Positions 32,023-46,336 of a stretch of DNA of 64,000 nt are shown here, piece by piece (within the stretch, counting starts at the first letter, position 1; each line of letters begins with the position of its first letter). Below the pieces are notes generated by a model, which ran no database searches, was not told where the DNA came from, and worked only from the letters and a program-made list of their open reading frames with translations. Source of the stretch: Alloalcanivorax xiamenensis (lineage in GTDB: Bacteria; Pseudomonadota; Gammaproteobacteria; Pseudomonadales; Alcanivoracaceae); contig NZ_AQPF01000008.1 of the NCBI RefSeq assembly GCF_009846745.1, positions 1 to 64,000 on the forward strand, read 5' to 3'. A program made the translations under genes and the position numbers.

Positions 32023-33528
32023 TTACTCACCGGCGTTCTCATCTTCAAACCAGGGAGCGCGGGCGGTCATGATCAACTGAGCCGCTTGCTCTTCGTCGAT
32101 CCCTTCAATATCCAGCAAGTCATCCACCGCTTGTTCGGCAAGGTCTTCCATGGTGACAATGCCACGGGAGGCCAATTCCACCGCCAATTCACGAGTCATG
32201 CCGTCCATACCCAGCAAGTCGTCGGCGGGCTCGGCCGATTCAAATTTCTCTTCGGACACCAGCGCGCGGGTCAACAAAGCGTCCTTGGCGCGCTGGCGCA
32301 AGGCTTCGACCACATCTTCGTCGAAGCCTTCGATGGCGAGCATTTCCTCGGTGGGCACATAAGCCACTTCCTCCAGGGAAGAGAAGCCTTCTTCCACCAG
32401 GATCGCCGCCACGTCTTCATCCACATCCAGCAGGCTCATGAAGGTTTCCATGGCCATCTGGGCTTCTTCCTGCTGCTTATTCTGCGCTTCGTCCAGCGTC
32501 ATCACGTTCAGCTCCCAGCCGGTCAGCTCGGAGGCGAGACGGATATTCTGGCCGCTGCGTCCAATCGCCTGGGCCAGGGCGGACTCGTCTTCCACGGCGA
32601 TATCCATGGAATGACTTTCCTCGTCCATCACAATGGACGCCACTTCCGCCGGCTGCATCGCGTTGATCACCAACTGAGCCGGGTTGTCGTCCCACAGCAC
32701 GATATCGATACGCTCGCCGGCCAGCTCGTTGGATACCGCCTGCACCCGGGCACCGCGCATGCCCACGCAAGCCCCCACCGGATCGATACGTTGATCGTTG
32801 GTCTTCACCGCGATCTTGGCGCGGGAACCCGGATCACGGGCGGCGCCTTTGATTTCGATCAGTTCCTCGCCGATCTCCGGCACTTCGATCTTGAACAATT
32901 CGATCAGCATCTCCGGGCACGCCCGGCTGGCGAACAACTGCGGGCCGCGATTTTCTTCATTCACGCCCAGCAGATAAGCGCGCACGCGATCGTTCTGGCG
33001 CACGCTTTCCCGTTGAATCATATGTTCGCGGGTAATCAGCGCTTCGGCATTGCCGCCCAGGTCGAGAATGATGGCGTCACGGGTGGCCTTCTTCACCGTG
33101 CCGCTGATCAGTTCACCGATACGGTCGCGGTATTCCTCGATCACCTGATGACGCTCGGCCTCACGCACTTTCTGTACGATCACCTGCTTGGCGGTCTGGG
33201 CACCGATACGACCGAAGGCCTCGGATTCCACTTCTTCCTCGTAAACGTCGCCAATCCGCAGGTTTTCGTCGTGCTCGTGGGCCTCGTCCAGAGTCAGCTG
33301 TCTGCCGAACTCATAGAGGTCTTCATCGGGCACCACATGCCAGACGCGGAAGGTGCGGGAATCGCCGGTAACCCGGTCGATCTGCACACGGATTTCCACA
33401 TCTTCTTCCTTGAAACGTTTTTTGGTTGCCGCCGCCAGGGCCAGTTCGATGGCCTCGAAAATGACGTCACGACTGACGCCTTTCTCGTTGGAAACGGTTT
33501 CCGCTACCAGCAGGATCTCTTTGTTCAT
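32023..33528 (-). CDS. nusA: Transcription termination/antitermination factor NusA
   Basis: 501 residues: N-terminal RNA polymerase-binding domain (MNKEILLVAETVSNEKGVSR), S1 domain (ELISGTVKKATRDAIILDLGGNAEALI), two KH domains (DPVGACVGMRGARVQAVSNELAGERID) and two C-terminal acidic repeats (LLDVDEDVAAILVEEGF..., LLDIEGIDEEQAAQLI), as in gammaproteobacteria. It modulates pausing, termination and antitermination. It sits between rimP and infB. Confidence 0.97.
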   Translation of the reverse strand: MNKEILLVAETVSNEKGVSRDVIFEAIELALAAATKKRFKEEDVEIRVQIDRVTGDSRTFRVWHVVPDEDLYEFGRQLTLDEAHEHDENLRIGDVYEEEVESEAFGRIGAQTAKQVIVQKVREAERHQVIEEYRDRIGELISGTVKKATRDAIILDLGGNAEALITREHMIQRESVRQNDRVRAYLLGVNEENRGPQLFASRACPEMLIELFKIEVPEIGEELIEIKGAARDPGSRAKIAVKTNDQRIDPVGACVGMRGARVQAVSNELAGERIDIVLWDDNPAQLVINAMQPAEVASIVMDEESHSMDIAVEDESALAQAIGRSGQNIRLASELTGWELNVMTLDEAQNKQQEEAQMAMETFMSLLDVDEDVAAILVEEGFSSLEEVAYVPTEEMLAIEGFDEDVVEALRQRAKDALLTRALVSEEKFESAEPADDLLGMDGMTRELAVELASRGIVTMEDLAEQAVDDLLDIEGIDEEQAAQLIMTARAPWFEDENAGE

Positions 33529-33563
33529 GGCCAGGCCTTTACAAAGGTTTTTTCAGGTCACGC

Positions 33564-34019
33564 TCAGTCGAAGCGCGGCTCCAGACGAGCGCGGTCCACC
33601 TGACTGTAAGGAATACGCAGGGTGTCACCATTGAGCATCACCACCAGCGTATCGCCATCGACAGCCACCAGAGTCGCCATCATCTTGCGTTTGCCCGCTA
33701 CCGGGGCCAACAGTTTCAGTTGCACCTGCTCGCCAAGGTAACGTTCAAACTGGGAAAGTTCGAACAGCGGCCGATCCATGCCCGGAGAGGACACTTCAAG
33801 GTTGTACTCGCCGGGAATCGGGTCTTCCACGTCAAGCACGCCACTGACTTCATGGCTCACCGCGACGCAATCGTCCACGGTGATGCCGGCTTCATGGTCA
33901 ATGAAAAGACGCAATACCGCGCCACGCCCCTGCAGGTACTCAATACCCCAGAGCTCGTAGCCCATGTCGTTGACTACCGGAGCCAGCAGCTCCTTGATCT
34001 GTTCCGTGCGTTTTGACAT
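33564..34019 (-). CDS. rimP: Ribosome maturation factor RimP
   Basis: 151 residues, first gene of the rimP-nusA-infB operon. MGYELWGIEYLQGRGAVLRLFID and EYNLEVSSPGMDRPLFELSQFERYLG are the family's conserved blocks. RimP assists early 30S subunit assembly. It lies downstream of the initiator tRNA gene, as in E. coli. Confidence 0.95.
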   Translation of the reverse strand: MSKRTEQIKELLAPVVNDMGYELWGIEYLQGRGAVLRLFIDHEAGITVDDCVAVSHEVSGVLDVEDPIPGEYNLEVSSPGMDRPLFELSQFERYLGEQVQLKLLAPVAGKRKMMATLVAVDGDTLVVMLNGDTLRIPYSQVDRARLEPRFD

Positions 34020-34094
34020 TGCCTTGATTCCGGCGCCAGAAACAAAAAATGGGCGTAACGCCCATTCCCACTTGCCATCCCGGCTTTGAATAAC

Positions 34095-34122
34095 AAAAAG
34101 CCCCTACGATGAGGGGCTTTCT
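34095..34122 (-). terminator. Hairpin between tRNA-fMet and rimP
   Basis: On the minus strand AAGCCCCTCATCGTAGGGGC is followed by TTTTTG, a clear Rho-independent form. A second hairpin, ATGGGCG-TAA-CGCCCAT (34049-34065), lies between it and rimP. They would end the tRNA transcript and leave rimP with partial read-through or its own promoter. Confidence 0.8.
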
Positions 34123-34153
34123 TACCACAGAACCGGGATGCGGTTCCGTTAAG

Positions 34154-34230
<77 letters not shown>

Positions 34231-34463
34231 CTAAATCGCGGCGCACATAGTATGTATTCATGCCGCCGTTGTCAATGCAAACTCAAAAAAAGTATTTATT
34301 TTTCCGAGTCTTAACCGCGGCATTATCGCGGAGCCATTGGCCCTGGCCAGGGAATTCGAAAGGCCTCGAGAAGCACGTTCGAATTTACTACCAATACACC
34401 CGTTTTCCAGCTTGAAAACGGTGACCACCGTGAAGGGCGGTTACAATAAAGCCCATTCCAAAT

Positions 34464-34550
34464 TGGTGCCGAAGGCCGGACTTGAACCGGCACGAGCGTA
34501 AGCCCACTACCCCCTCAAGATAGCGTGTCTACCAATTCCACCACTTCGGC
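34464..34550 (-). tRNA. tRNA-Leu (GAG)
   Basis: 87 nt on the minus strand with encoded CCA and a long variable arm. It starts GCCGAAGTGGTGGAATTGG; the anticodon loop CTTGAGG gives anticodon GAG; T loop GGTTCAAGTCC; end CTTCGGCACCA pairs with the start. It lies 13 nt after secG, matching the secG-tRNA-Leu arrangement of related bacteria. Confidence 0.96.
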
Positions 34551-34563
34551 AAAGAACCTGGTA

Positions 34564-35064
34564 TCACTCGGATTGAGAACCAGCCTGACTCTCATCCAGG
34601 GCCGGGGATTCTACATTACTCGCCGGCACATCTGAAGTGCCTTTTTCAGAACTTTCCGTGGCGGGAACTTCGCCCTGACCGCTGGCGGGCACATCGGAGC
34701 TCGCGGCCGGAACGTCACCCTGTCCACCGGAAGGCACATCGGGGGATTGCGGCACCGCCGGCGCATCACTCTCCGGCACATCCAGTTCGTCAACGGTCTC
34801 CACCATCGGCAGAACACTGGAATTCTGGGCAACCTCATTACGAGCCATCCAGGCCAGGGCCAGGCTGGTAACAAAGAACACCGCCGCCAGCACCGCCGTG
34901 GACCGGGTCAGGAAGTTCGCGGAACCCGCGCTGCCAAACACCGTCTGCGAACCGCCGCCGCCAAAGGAGGCGCCGGCATCGGCACCTTTGCCGTGCTGAA
35001 TCAGAACCAGGCCGATCAGACCCAGAGCCGTCAACACGTGGACCACATGAAGCACAATATCCAT
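34564..35064 (-). CDS. secG: Preprotein translocase subunit SecG with long acidic tail
   Basis: 166 residues; two membrane helices (VVHVLTALGLIGLVLIQHG and STAVLAAVFFVTSLALAWMA) flank the conserved GKGADAGASFGGGGSQTVFG loop. SecG assists SecYE in protein export. The part after residue ~85 is a low-complexity acidic tail with repeated DVP/GQG units (for example DVPSGGQGDVPAASSDVPAS), longer than in E. coli SecG (110 residues). ATG 35064 is used; a longer in-frame start runs back into tpiA. Confidence 0.94.
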   Translation of the reverse strand: MDIVLHVVHVLTALGLIGLVLIQHGKGADAGASFGGGGSQTVFGSAGSANFLTRSTAVLAAVFFVTSLALAWMARNEVAQNSSVLPMVETVDELDVPESDAPAVPQSPDVPSGGQGDVPAASSDVPASGQGEVPATESSEKGTSDVPASNVESPALDESQAGSQSE

Positions 35065-35074
35065 AAGTAACCGT

Positions 35075-35824
35075 TTATTCCGCCGCGAGACAAATCGCGC
35101 TGAATTCATCCGCGCTCAGTGAGGCCCCGCCGATAAGACCACCGTCAATATCCGGCTGGGCGAACAGAAGGGCGGCATTATCCGACTTTACACTGCCGCC
35201 GTAAAGCAGCCGGATGCGGGAAGCCACACCGGCGTCCTCCGCGGCCAGCGCCGTGCGTAAACGGGCGTGCACTTCCTGGGCCTGTTCCGGGGTGGCGGTT
35301 TCCCCGGTTCCGATCGCCCAGACCGGCTCGTAGGCCACCACCGCCTGGTCGAAAGCGCCGATGCCGGCCACGTCCAGCACCGACGTGACCTGACGCACCA
35401 CCACCTGTTCGGTTTCGCCCGCCTCCCTCTCACGCAGCGTTTCGCCGACGCACAGGATCGGGATCAGCCCTCCCTGCTGGGCGCGAAGAAACTTCTCGCC
35501 CACCAGTTCGTCATCTTCGCCATACAGGGCGCGGCGCTCGGAGTGACCCACGATCACGTACCGGCAGCCAAGATCGGCGAGCATCTCGGCGGAGACCTCA
35601 CCGGTGAAGGCGCCATCCTCGTGACTGCTCACATTTTGAGCGCCGACTTGCACCCCGCTGCCACTCAGAGCACCGGCCAGGGACGCCAGATAGGGAAACG
35701 GCGGACACACCGCCACTTCCGCCCGGCTGTTCCGCAACCCTTTCAGGGAAGCCCCCAGAGCCTCCACCATGTCCAACCGGCCATTCATTTTCCAGTTACC
35801 GGCTACCAGCGGCGTTCTTGTCAT
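35075..35824 (-). CDS. tpiA: Triosephosphate isomerase
   Basis: 249 residues, full length. Substrate Lys in AGNWKMNG, catalytic His in VGHSERR, catalytic Glu in AYEPVWAIGTG, and phosphate loop LLYGGSVKSDN. Interconverts dihydroxyacetone phosphate and glyceraldehyde-3-phosphate. It is between glmM and secG (10-nt gap), the conserved order. Confidence 0.97.
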   Translation of the reverse strand: MTRTPLVAGNWKMNGRLDMVEALGASLKGLRNSRAEVAVCPPFPYLASLAGALSGSGVQVGAQNVSSHEDGAFTGEVSAEMLADLGCRYVIVGHSERRALYGEDDELVGEKFLRAQQGGLIPILCVGETLREREAGETEQVVVRQVTSVLDVAGIGAFDQAVVAYEPVWAIGTGETATPEQAQEVHARLRTALAAEDAGVASRIRLLYGGSVKSDNAALLFAQPDIDGGLIGGASLSADEFSAICLAAE

Positions 35825-35847
35825 TCACTTGTTCCCGTGTTCAGAGG

Positions 35848-37182
35848 TCAGGCTATGATTGCCCGCACCTGTTCCGCCAGACGCTGGCAGAGGCGTTCCA
35901 CCTGCGCGCCATCAAGCCCTTCCACCATGACCCGAACCAGTGGCTCGGTGCCGGAAGGGCGCAACAACACCCGCCCCTTGCCGGCCAGTTCCGCCTCCAC
36001 GTCACTCACCGCCTGCTGCAGTTCGGGGCGCTCCATGAAGCCATCGCGATTATCACCGCGCACATTGATCAAGGTCTGCGGCACCAGCGGCGCATCCGCC
36101 ACCGCGTCGCGCAGACTCCGCTCCTCCCGACGCAGGGCCGCCAAAACCTGCAACGCCGCCACCATGCCATCACCAGTGGAAGTGCGATCCAGGCACACCA
36201 GGTGCCCGGAAGACTCACCGCCGAGCAGCCAGCCGCGGCTGTCCAACTGCTCCATGACATAGCGGTCACCAACTTTGGCCCGGGCGAACGGAATGCCTTG
36301 CCGCTCCAGCGCCAGTTCAAGGCCATAGTTGGACATCAGGGTCCCCACCACACCGCCGTGCAAGGCGCCCTTCCGCTGGCGGTCACGGGCAATCACGTAC
36401 AAAAGCTGGTCACCATCCACCACCTCACCCTGATCGTCCACCATGATCAGGCGGTCCGCGTCCCCATCCAGGGCAAGGCCGAGATCGGCACCGCTTTCCA
36501 GCACCTTGCGCCGCAGCGCCTCGGGGCTGGTGGAACCGCAATCCCGGTTGATATTGAAGCCGTCCGGCGTGTTGGCCATCGGCAGCACGTTGGCGCCCAG
36601 CTCTTCCAGCACATCCGGGGCGATGTGGTAGGCGGCCCCGTTGGCGGTATCGACGACGATCGTCAACCCGGCCAGACTCAGCCCCGGCGCCGTGCTTTTG
36701 ACGAACTCGATATAACGGCCACGGGCATCGTCGATACGGCGCACCTTGCCAATCCGGTCCGAACCGACCACGGAGATCGGCTCGTCCAGCATTTGTTCGA
36801 TGTCCTGCTCAATCTGATCATTCAGCTTACGGCCATCGGCGCCGAAGAACTTGATCCCATTGTCGGTGTAAGGGTTGTGGGAGGCGGAGATAACGATCCC
36901 GGCCTGGGCATGCAGAGTGCGGGTCAGATAAGCGATCCCCGGCGTCGGTATCGGCCCCAGCAGCCGCACGTCCACCCCGGCGGCGGAAATACCCGCCTCC
37001 AGCGCCGATTCAAACATATATCCGGAAATCCGGGTGTCCTTGCCGATCAAAATCTTGCTGCCACCACGTGCCGCCAGCACGCGGCCGGCGGCCCAGCCCA
37101 GTTTGAGCACGAAATCCGGGGTAATCGGCGCCTCACCCACGGTGCCACGAATCCCGTCCGTACCGAAATATTTACGACTCAT
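35848..37182 (-). CDS. glmM: Phosphoglucosamine mutase
   Basis: 444 residues; converts glucosamine-6-P to glucosamine-1-P for peptidoglycan and LPS precursors. Active phosphoserine in VISASHNPYTDNGIKFFG, metal loop DGDADRLIMVD, substrate loop GESSGHLVC, phosphate site RPSGTEPLVRVMVEG. The start overlaps the folP stop by 11 nt, so translation is coupled. Confidence 0.96.
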   Translation of the reverse strand: MSRKYFGTDGIRGTVGEAPITPDFVLKLGWAAGRVLAARGGSKILIGKDTRISGYMFESALEAGISAAGVDVRLLGPIPTPGIAYLTRTLHAQAGIVISASHNPYTDNGIKFFGADGRKLNDQIEQDIEQMLDEPISVVGSDRIGKVRRIDDARGRYIEFVKSTAPGLSLAGLTIVVDTANGAAYHIAPDVLEELGANVLPMANTPDGFNINRDCGSTSPEALRRKVLESGADLGLALDGDADRLIMVDDQGEVVDGDQLLYVIARDRQRKGALHGGVVGTLMSNYGLELALERQGIPFARAKVGDRYVMEQLDSRGWLLGGESSGHLVCLDRTSTGDGMVAALQVLAALRREERSLRDAVADAPLVPQTLINVRGDNRDGFMERPELQQAVSDVEAELAGKGRVLLRPSGTEPLVRVMVEGLDGAQVERLCQRLAEQVRAIIA

Positions 37183-38022
37183 CCACTGTCTCCATTACAG
37201 CGCGGGCAAAGCGCACGCTGTCCACGGTCTCTTTGACATCATGGGTACGCACGATCAGCGCGCCCCGTTCAACACACATCACCGCCGCCGCCAGTGAACC
37301 AGGCAAGCGCTCCTCCACCGGCCGGTCCAGCACTTTTCCGACCATGGATTTACGCGATAGCCCCACCAGTATCGGCAACTGTAAACGCTTGAGCTGGTCC
37401 ATTTCCGCCAACAGTTTCAGATTGTGGCGCACGGTCTTGGCGAAACCAAACCCCGGATCCACCAGCAGCCTGTCACGGGCTATTCCAGCGGCGACGCACG
37501 CCTCCACCCGCTCTTCCAGGAACCGGATCACCTCAGCGGTGACATCCTGATATCGCGGATTGTCCTGCATATCCCCCGGCTCTCCACGCATGTGCATCAG
37601 GCACACGGGCAGGCCGGTTTCCACCGCCGCCTGACAGGCGCCGGGGCGGCGCAATGAACGCACATCATTGATCAGACCGGCGCCGGCACGAGCCGTTTCA
37701 CGGATCACACCGGCAGTACTGGTATCCACCGACACCAGGGCATCCAACTCGCGGGTCAGGGCTTCCACCACCGGTACCACACGATCCAGCTCTTGCTGTT
37801 CGGATACTGGATCAGCGCCGGGGCGGGTGGATTCTCCACCGACATCGATGATGGCGGCACCGTCGGCGAGCATCTGCTCCGCCCGACGCAGCGCCGAGTC
37901 CAGGGAAGTGAATTGGCCACCGTCCGAAAACGAATCCGGGGTGACATTAAGAATGCCCATAACGACGGGCGCGGACAGGTCCAGTGTCCGCGCCCCACAG
38001 GTCAGTTTGCTAATCTGGCGCA

Positions 38023-38023
<1 letters not shown>
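37172..38023 (-). CDS. folP: Dihydropteroate synthase
   Basis: 283 residues; joins pABA to the pterin pyrophosphate made by FolK, and is the sulfonamide target. Motifs: MGILNVTPDSFSDGG, DVGGESTRPGA, NDVRSLRRPG, and LVDPGFGFAKTVRHN. It overlaps the ftsH stop by one base and glmM by 11 nt, giving a tight ftsH-folP-glmM unit. Confidence 0.96.
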
Positions 38024-39954
<1,931 letters not shown>

Positions 39955-40009
39955 GGGAGACCTCGATTCGTTCGGGCGCAAGTGCGCATACTGACATCTA
40001 AACCTTACA

Positions 40010-40627
40010 CTATTTCAGGTGCCACCCCAATTGATACACTTCATTGGAGCGTGGGCGGCTGGCCGCCGGTTTGCGGCTCACCACCCGGCGAAACCGGCTC
40101 TGAAGACTCCGCCGATACTCATCGAAGCCCTCCCCCTGAAACACCTTGACCAGGAAAACGCCGTCCGGTTCAAGAACGCTCTCCGCCATATCCAGGGCCA
40201 ATTCGGCCAGATACATGGCCCGCGGCAAATCCACGGCACGGTTACCACTCATATTGGGGGCCATATCGGACATTACAAGGTCCACTTTGTGCCCGCCCAG
40301 GCTGTCCAGGATTCGCTGGTAGACCTCTTCCTCACGGAAATCGCCCTGAATGAAGGCCACATCGGGAATCGGGTCCATGGCCAGAATATCGCTGGCCACC
40401 ACTGTCCCCCGCGAACCGACCAGCCGGCCGGCCACCTGGGCCCAGCCGCCGGGGGCGGCCCCCAGATCAAGCACACGCATGCCGGGCCGGAACAACTTGT
40501 CTTTTTCGTGGATCTCCAGCAACTTGAAACTGGCCCGGGAGCGGTAGCCCTCGGCCTGGGCGCGGGCCACCCAGTGATCGTCGAAATGTTCCCGCAGCCA
40601 GCGCTGGCTGCTTTTTGATCTGGCCAT
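40010..40627 (-). CDS. rlmE: 23S rRNA (uridine-2'-O-) methyltransferase RlmE (FtsJ)
   Basis: 205 residues, SAM-dependent enzyme methylating U2552 of 23S rRNA. SAM loop LDLGAAPGGWAQVA, the K-D-K-E tetrad (RASFKLLEI, SDMAPNMSG, LVKVFQGEG, catalytic residues in these blocks). It is heat-inducible in E. coli and paired with ftsH. It is divergent from yhbY. Confidence 0.95.
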   Translation of the reverse strand: MARSKSSQRWLREHFDDHWVARAQAEGYRSRASFKLLEIHEKDKLFRPGMRVLDLGAAPGGWAQVAGRLVGSRGTVVASDILAMDPIPDVAFIQGDFREEEVYQRILDSLGGHKVDLVMSDMAPNMSGNRAVDLPRAMYLAELALDMAESVLEPDGVFLVKVFQGEGFDEYRRSLQSRFRRVVSRKPAASRPRSNEVYQLGWHLK

Positions 40628-40748
40628 AAAGGTTCATCCTGTTACCCGGCCCGGATGTCCGCCCGAGGGAATAGTGTCGGGGCGCCCGGTGATGATTGCA
40701 GGGCAGCAGCCGCGTACCTAGAATAGCGCCCCCGATTTGGAGAACACC

Positions 40749-41060
40749 ATGCCTTTGAGCCCACAGGACAGAAAGCGCTTACGCACCATCGGCCACCACC
40801 TGAAAGCGGTGCTGCAGACTGGCGACAAGGGCCTGACCGAGTCCTTTACCGAGGAATTGAACCGGCGCCTGGAAGACCACGAACTGGTCAAGGTCCGGGT
40901 CAACGCCCCCACCCGCGACCAGCGTACCGAACTGGTCAATGCGCTGTGCGACGCCAGTGGCGCCGAATTGATCCAGCGTATCGGCAATATCGCCCTGCTT
41001 TACCGGGCGGCCGCCAAGCCCAACCCCAAACTGTCCAATATCCTGAGAGCCCAGGACTAA
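40749..41060 (+). CDS. yhbY: YhbY-family RNA-binding (CRM domain) protein
   Basis: 103 residues, single CRM domain: LRTIGHHLKAVLQTGDKGLTESF, ELVKVRVN and a GxxG-like QRIGNIALLYR end. It associates with pre-50S subunits. ATG 40749 is chosen because GGAG lies 6 nt upstream; an in-frame TTG at 40737 sits on that ribosome site. It is the only plus-strand gene between the antiporter and recN. Confidence 0.93.
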   Translation: MPLSPQDRKRLRTIGHHLKAVLQTGDKGLTESFTEELNRRLEDHELVKVRVNAPTRDQRTELVNALCDASGAELIQRIGNIALLYRAAAKPNPKLSNILRAQD

Positions 41061-41061
41061 A

Positions 41062-41093
41062 GCGGGGCTCCCGGGTCCGGCCCGAAGCCCCGC
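41062..41093. terminator. Hairpin between convergent yhbY and greA
   Basis: GCGGGGCT (41062-41069) pairs with AGCCCCGC (41086-41093), with a further small CCGGG/CCCGG pairing inside. There is no T-run, but the 46-nt gap between convergent stops makes a shared terminator function plausible. Confidence 0.45.
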
Positions 41094-41106
41094 GCAAACC
41101 AGCCCT

Positions 41107-41583
41107 CTACAGGTGCTCGACTTTGTCCACTTCGTACTCCCGGGTGCCTCCCGGGGTGTCGATTTGCACCACATCGCCTTCCTCCCGGCCAATCAGGCCG
41201 CGCGCGATGGGTGAATTCACACTGATCTTGCCCTGCTTGATATCGGCTTCGTCGTCACCAACGATCTGGTAGACCTTCTCTTCATCGGTGTCCACGTCGA
41301 TGATGGTCACGGTCGAGCCGAAAATGACCTTACCGGTGTTATCCAGTTGGGTAATATCGATGATCTGAGCAGCGGACAGCTTGCCTTCGATCTCGTTGAT
41401 ACGCCCTTCGCAGAAGCTCTGCTGTTCACGGGCAGCGTGGTATTCCGCGTTTTCCTTCAGATCACCGTGTTCACGAGCGTCGGCGATGGCCGCGCTGATA
41501 CGGGGCCGTTCCACCTTTTTCAGATGGTCCAGCTCTTTGCGCAATGCTTCGGCACCACTGACCGTCATCGGAATGCGTTGCAT
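41107..41583 (-). CDS. greA: Transcription elongation factor GreA
   Basis: 158 residues: N-terminal coiled coil (VSGAEALRKELDHLKKVERPRISAAIADAREHGDLKENAEYHAA) with tip acidic residues, and C-terminal FKBP-like domain ending PGGTREYEVDKVEHL. It stimulates transcript cleavage in backtracked RNA polymerase. It lies 65 nt after carB, the conserved carAB-greA order. Confidence 0.97.
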   Translation of the reverse strand: MQRIPMTVSGAEALRKELDHLKKVERPRISAAIADAREHGDLKENAEYHAAREQQSFCEGRINEIEGKLSAAQIIDITQLDNTGKVIFGSTVTIIDVDTDEEKVYQIVGDDEADIKQGKISVNSPIARGLIGREEGDVVQIDTPGGTREYEVDKVEHL

Positions 41584-41648
41584 AGGTTCAACCTCAAATA
41601 ATCGTCCGTGGGTAGCGCGGGGCACCCGGCCCCGGGTACCCCGCACAA

Positions 41649-44864
<3,216 letters not shown>

Positions 44865-44886
44865 TTTTGCTGACCGTCGGACTCTG

Positions 44887-44946
44887 GTTAATTCGTTACC
44901 GGGTTAATTCATTGCCGGGCCGGACGCCAGGGGTGAGGCGTCCGGC
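44887..44946 (-). other. carA-carB intergenic tandem units and hairpin
   Basis: GTTAATTCGTTACCGG (44887-44902) and GTTAATTCATTGCCGG (44903-44918) are adjacent copies differing at two positions. They abut a perfect 10-bp stem, GCCGGACGCC (44919-44928) with GGCGTCCGGC (44937-44946), that starts 5 nt after the carA stop. No T-run follows, so it more likely sets the carA/carB message ratio or protects the carA end. Confidence 0.55.
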
Positions 44947-44951
44947 GCGTC

Positions 44952-46082
44952 TCAGGCGCGATGCGCCTCCATCAACTCGATGAAGTGATCAAACAGGGGG
45001 GCGCAGTCGTGGGGACCAGGACTGGCCTCCGGGTGCCCCTGGAAGCTGAAGGCCGGCACATCGGTGCGATGCACGCCCTGCAGCGTGCCGTCGAACAGCG
45101 ACACGTGAGTCACTTTGAGATTATCCGGCAAGGTTTCCGCGTCCACCGCGAAACCATGGTTCTGGCTGGTGATCATCACCGTGCCGTCTTCCACGTTTTT
45201 CACCGGGTGGTTGGCGCCATGGTGGCCGTTCTTCATCTTCATGGTACGGGCGCCACTGGCCAGGCCGAGCAGCTGGTGTCCCAGACAGATACCGAACAGC
45301 GGCAGCTTGCGCTCCAGTATCTCGCGGATTGCCTGGATCGCGTAGTCGCAAGGCTCCGGATCACCCGGACCATTGGCCAGGAAAACACCATCCGGATTCA
45401 TCGCCAGCACCTCGGATGCCGGGGTTTGGGCCGGCACCACGGTCAGCTTGCAGCCACGATCCGCCAGCATCCGGAAGATATTACGCTTGCAGCCGAAATC
45501 GTAGGCGACCACGTTAAACAGCGCCTCCGCCTGAGGGCGATGGCCTTCACCACGCACCCAGGTGCCTTCAGTCCAGGCATAAGGCTCGCTGACACTGACC
45601 TCCTTGGCCAGATCCATCCCCTTGAGGCCGGGGAAAGCACGGGCGGCGGCCAGGGCCTTTTCCTCGTCGATATCGTCACCGGCGACGATGCAGCCGTTCT
45701 GAGCCCCTTTTTCCCGCAGAATACGGGTCAGACGACGCGTATCAATGTCGGCGATGGCAACGATGTTCCGCTGTTCCAGGTACTCCGGCAAAGACTGCTC
45801 CGCACGCCAGCTGCTCACCGTCAAGGTCAGATCACGAATGATCAGGCCGGCGGCCCACACCCGGGAGGACTCCTCGTCCTCCTCATTGACGCCGGTGTTG
45901 CCGATATGCGGATACGTCAGCGTGACGATCTGCTTGGCATAGGACGGGTCCGTGAGGATTTCCTGATATCCGGTCATCGCGGTGTTGAACACCACCTCAC
46001 CCACGGTCTCACCCGTGGCGCCAATGGCAACACCCCGAAAGAGACTGCCGTCTTCTAATGCGAGTATGGCGGGTACCGTCAA
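44952..46082 (-). CDS. carA: Carbamoyl-phosphate synthase small subunit
   Basis: 376 residues; glutaminase subunit that supplies ammonia to CarB. N-terminal domain ALEDGSLFRGVAIGATGETVGEVVFNTAMTGYQEILTDPSY; class I glutamine amidotransferase with nucleophile Cys in FGICLGHQLLGLASG and the His/Glu pair in FQGHPEASPGPHD. The start is TTG at 46082 because GGAGG lies 5 nt upstream; an in-frame ATG at 46142 lacks a ribosome site and adds unconserved residues. Confidence 0.96.
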   Translation of the reverse strand: MTVPAILALEDGSLFRGVAIGATGETVGEVVFNTAMTGYQEILTDPSYAKQIVTLTYPHIGNTGVNEEDEESSRVWAAGLIIRDLTLTVSSWRAEQSLPEYLEQRNIVAIADIDTRRLTRILREKGAQNGCIVAGDDIDEEKALAAARAFPGLKGMDLAKEVSVSEPYAWTEGTWVRGEGHRPQAEALFNVVAYDFGCKRNIFRMLADRGCKLTVVPAQTPASEVLAMNPDGVFLANGPGDPEPCDYAIQAIREILERKLPLFGICLGHQLLGLASGARTMKMKNGHHGANHPVKNVEDGTVMITSQNHGFAVDAETLPDNLKVTHVSLFDGTLQGVHRTDVPAFSFQGHPEASPGPHDCAPLFDHFIELMEAHRA

Positions 46083-46191
46083 CGCAACCTCCAAGGCTGA
46101 TAGGGTTCCGGGTTGTCCGCGTGAAGCCAGGGCGGGCGACACCGTTTACAGCGGACAAACCCTTGGAAGATCGGGGACGGGGGCCGGTCGC

Positions 46192-46225
46192 AAAAAAGCG
46201 AGATGGATTCCTCCACCTCGCTTTT
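46192..46225. terminator. Bidirectional terminator between dapB and carA
   Basis: AAAAAGCGAG and CTCGCTTTTT pair, with a further inner TGGA/TCCA pairing. A and T runs on both flanks allow action in either direction. It separates the dnaK-dnaJ-dapB transcript from carAB. Confidence 0.88.
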
Positions 46226-46336
46226 TCATGTCATTCAGCGATTCATGCGCCCCACGCGCCCTCAGGCTTGGCCTATTCTAGTGCTTTCGGCCGCCAGTGT
46301 CACGGGCGGAAGCCGCCGGAACACCCGGCGGCAATC

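Noticed and set aside
29237..32080. 947-codon plus-strand open frame opposite infB
   Set aside because: It is antisense to a complete IF-2; its composition mirrors the Glu/Arg repeat linker, and no family is recognisable.
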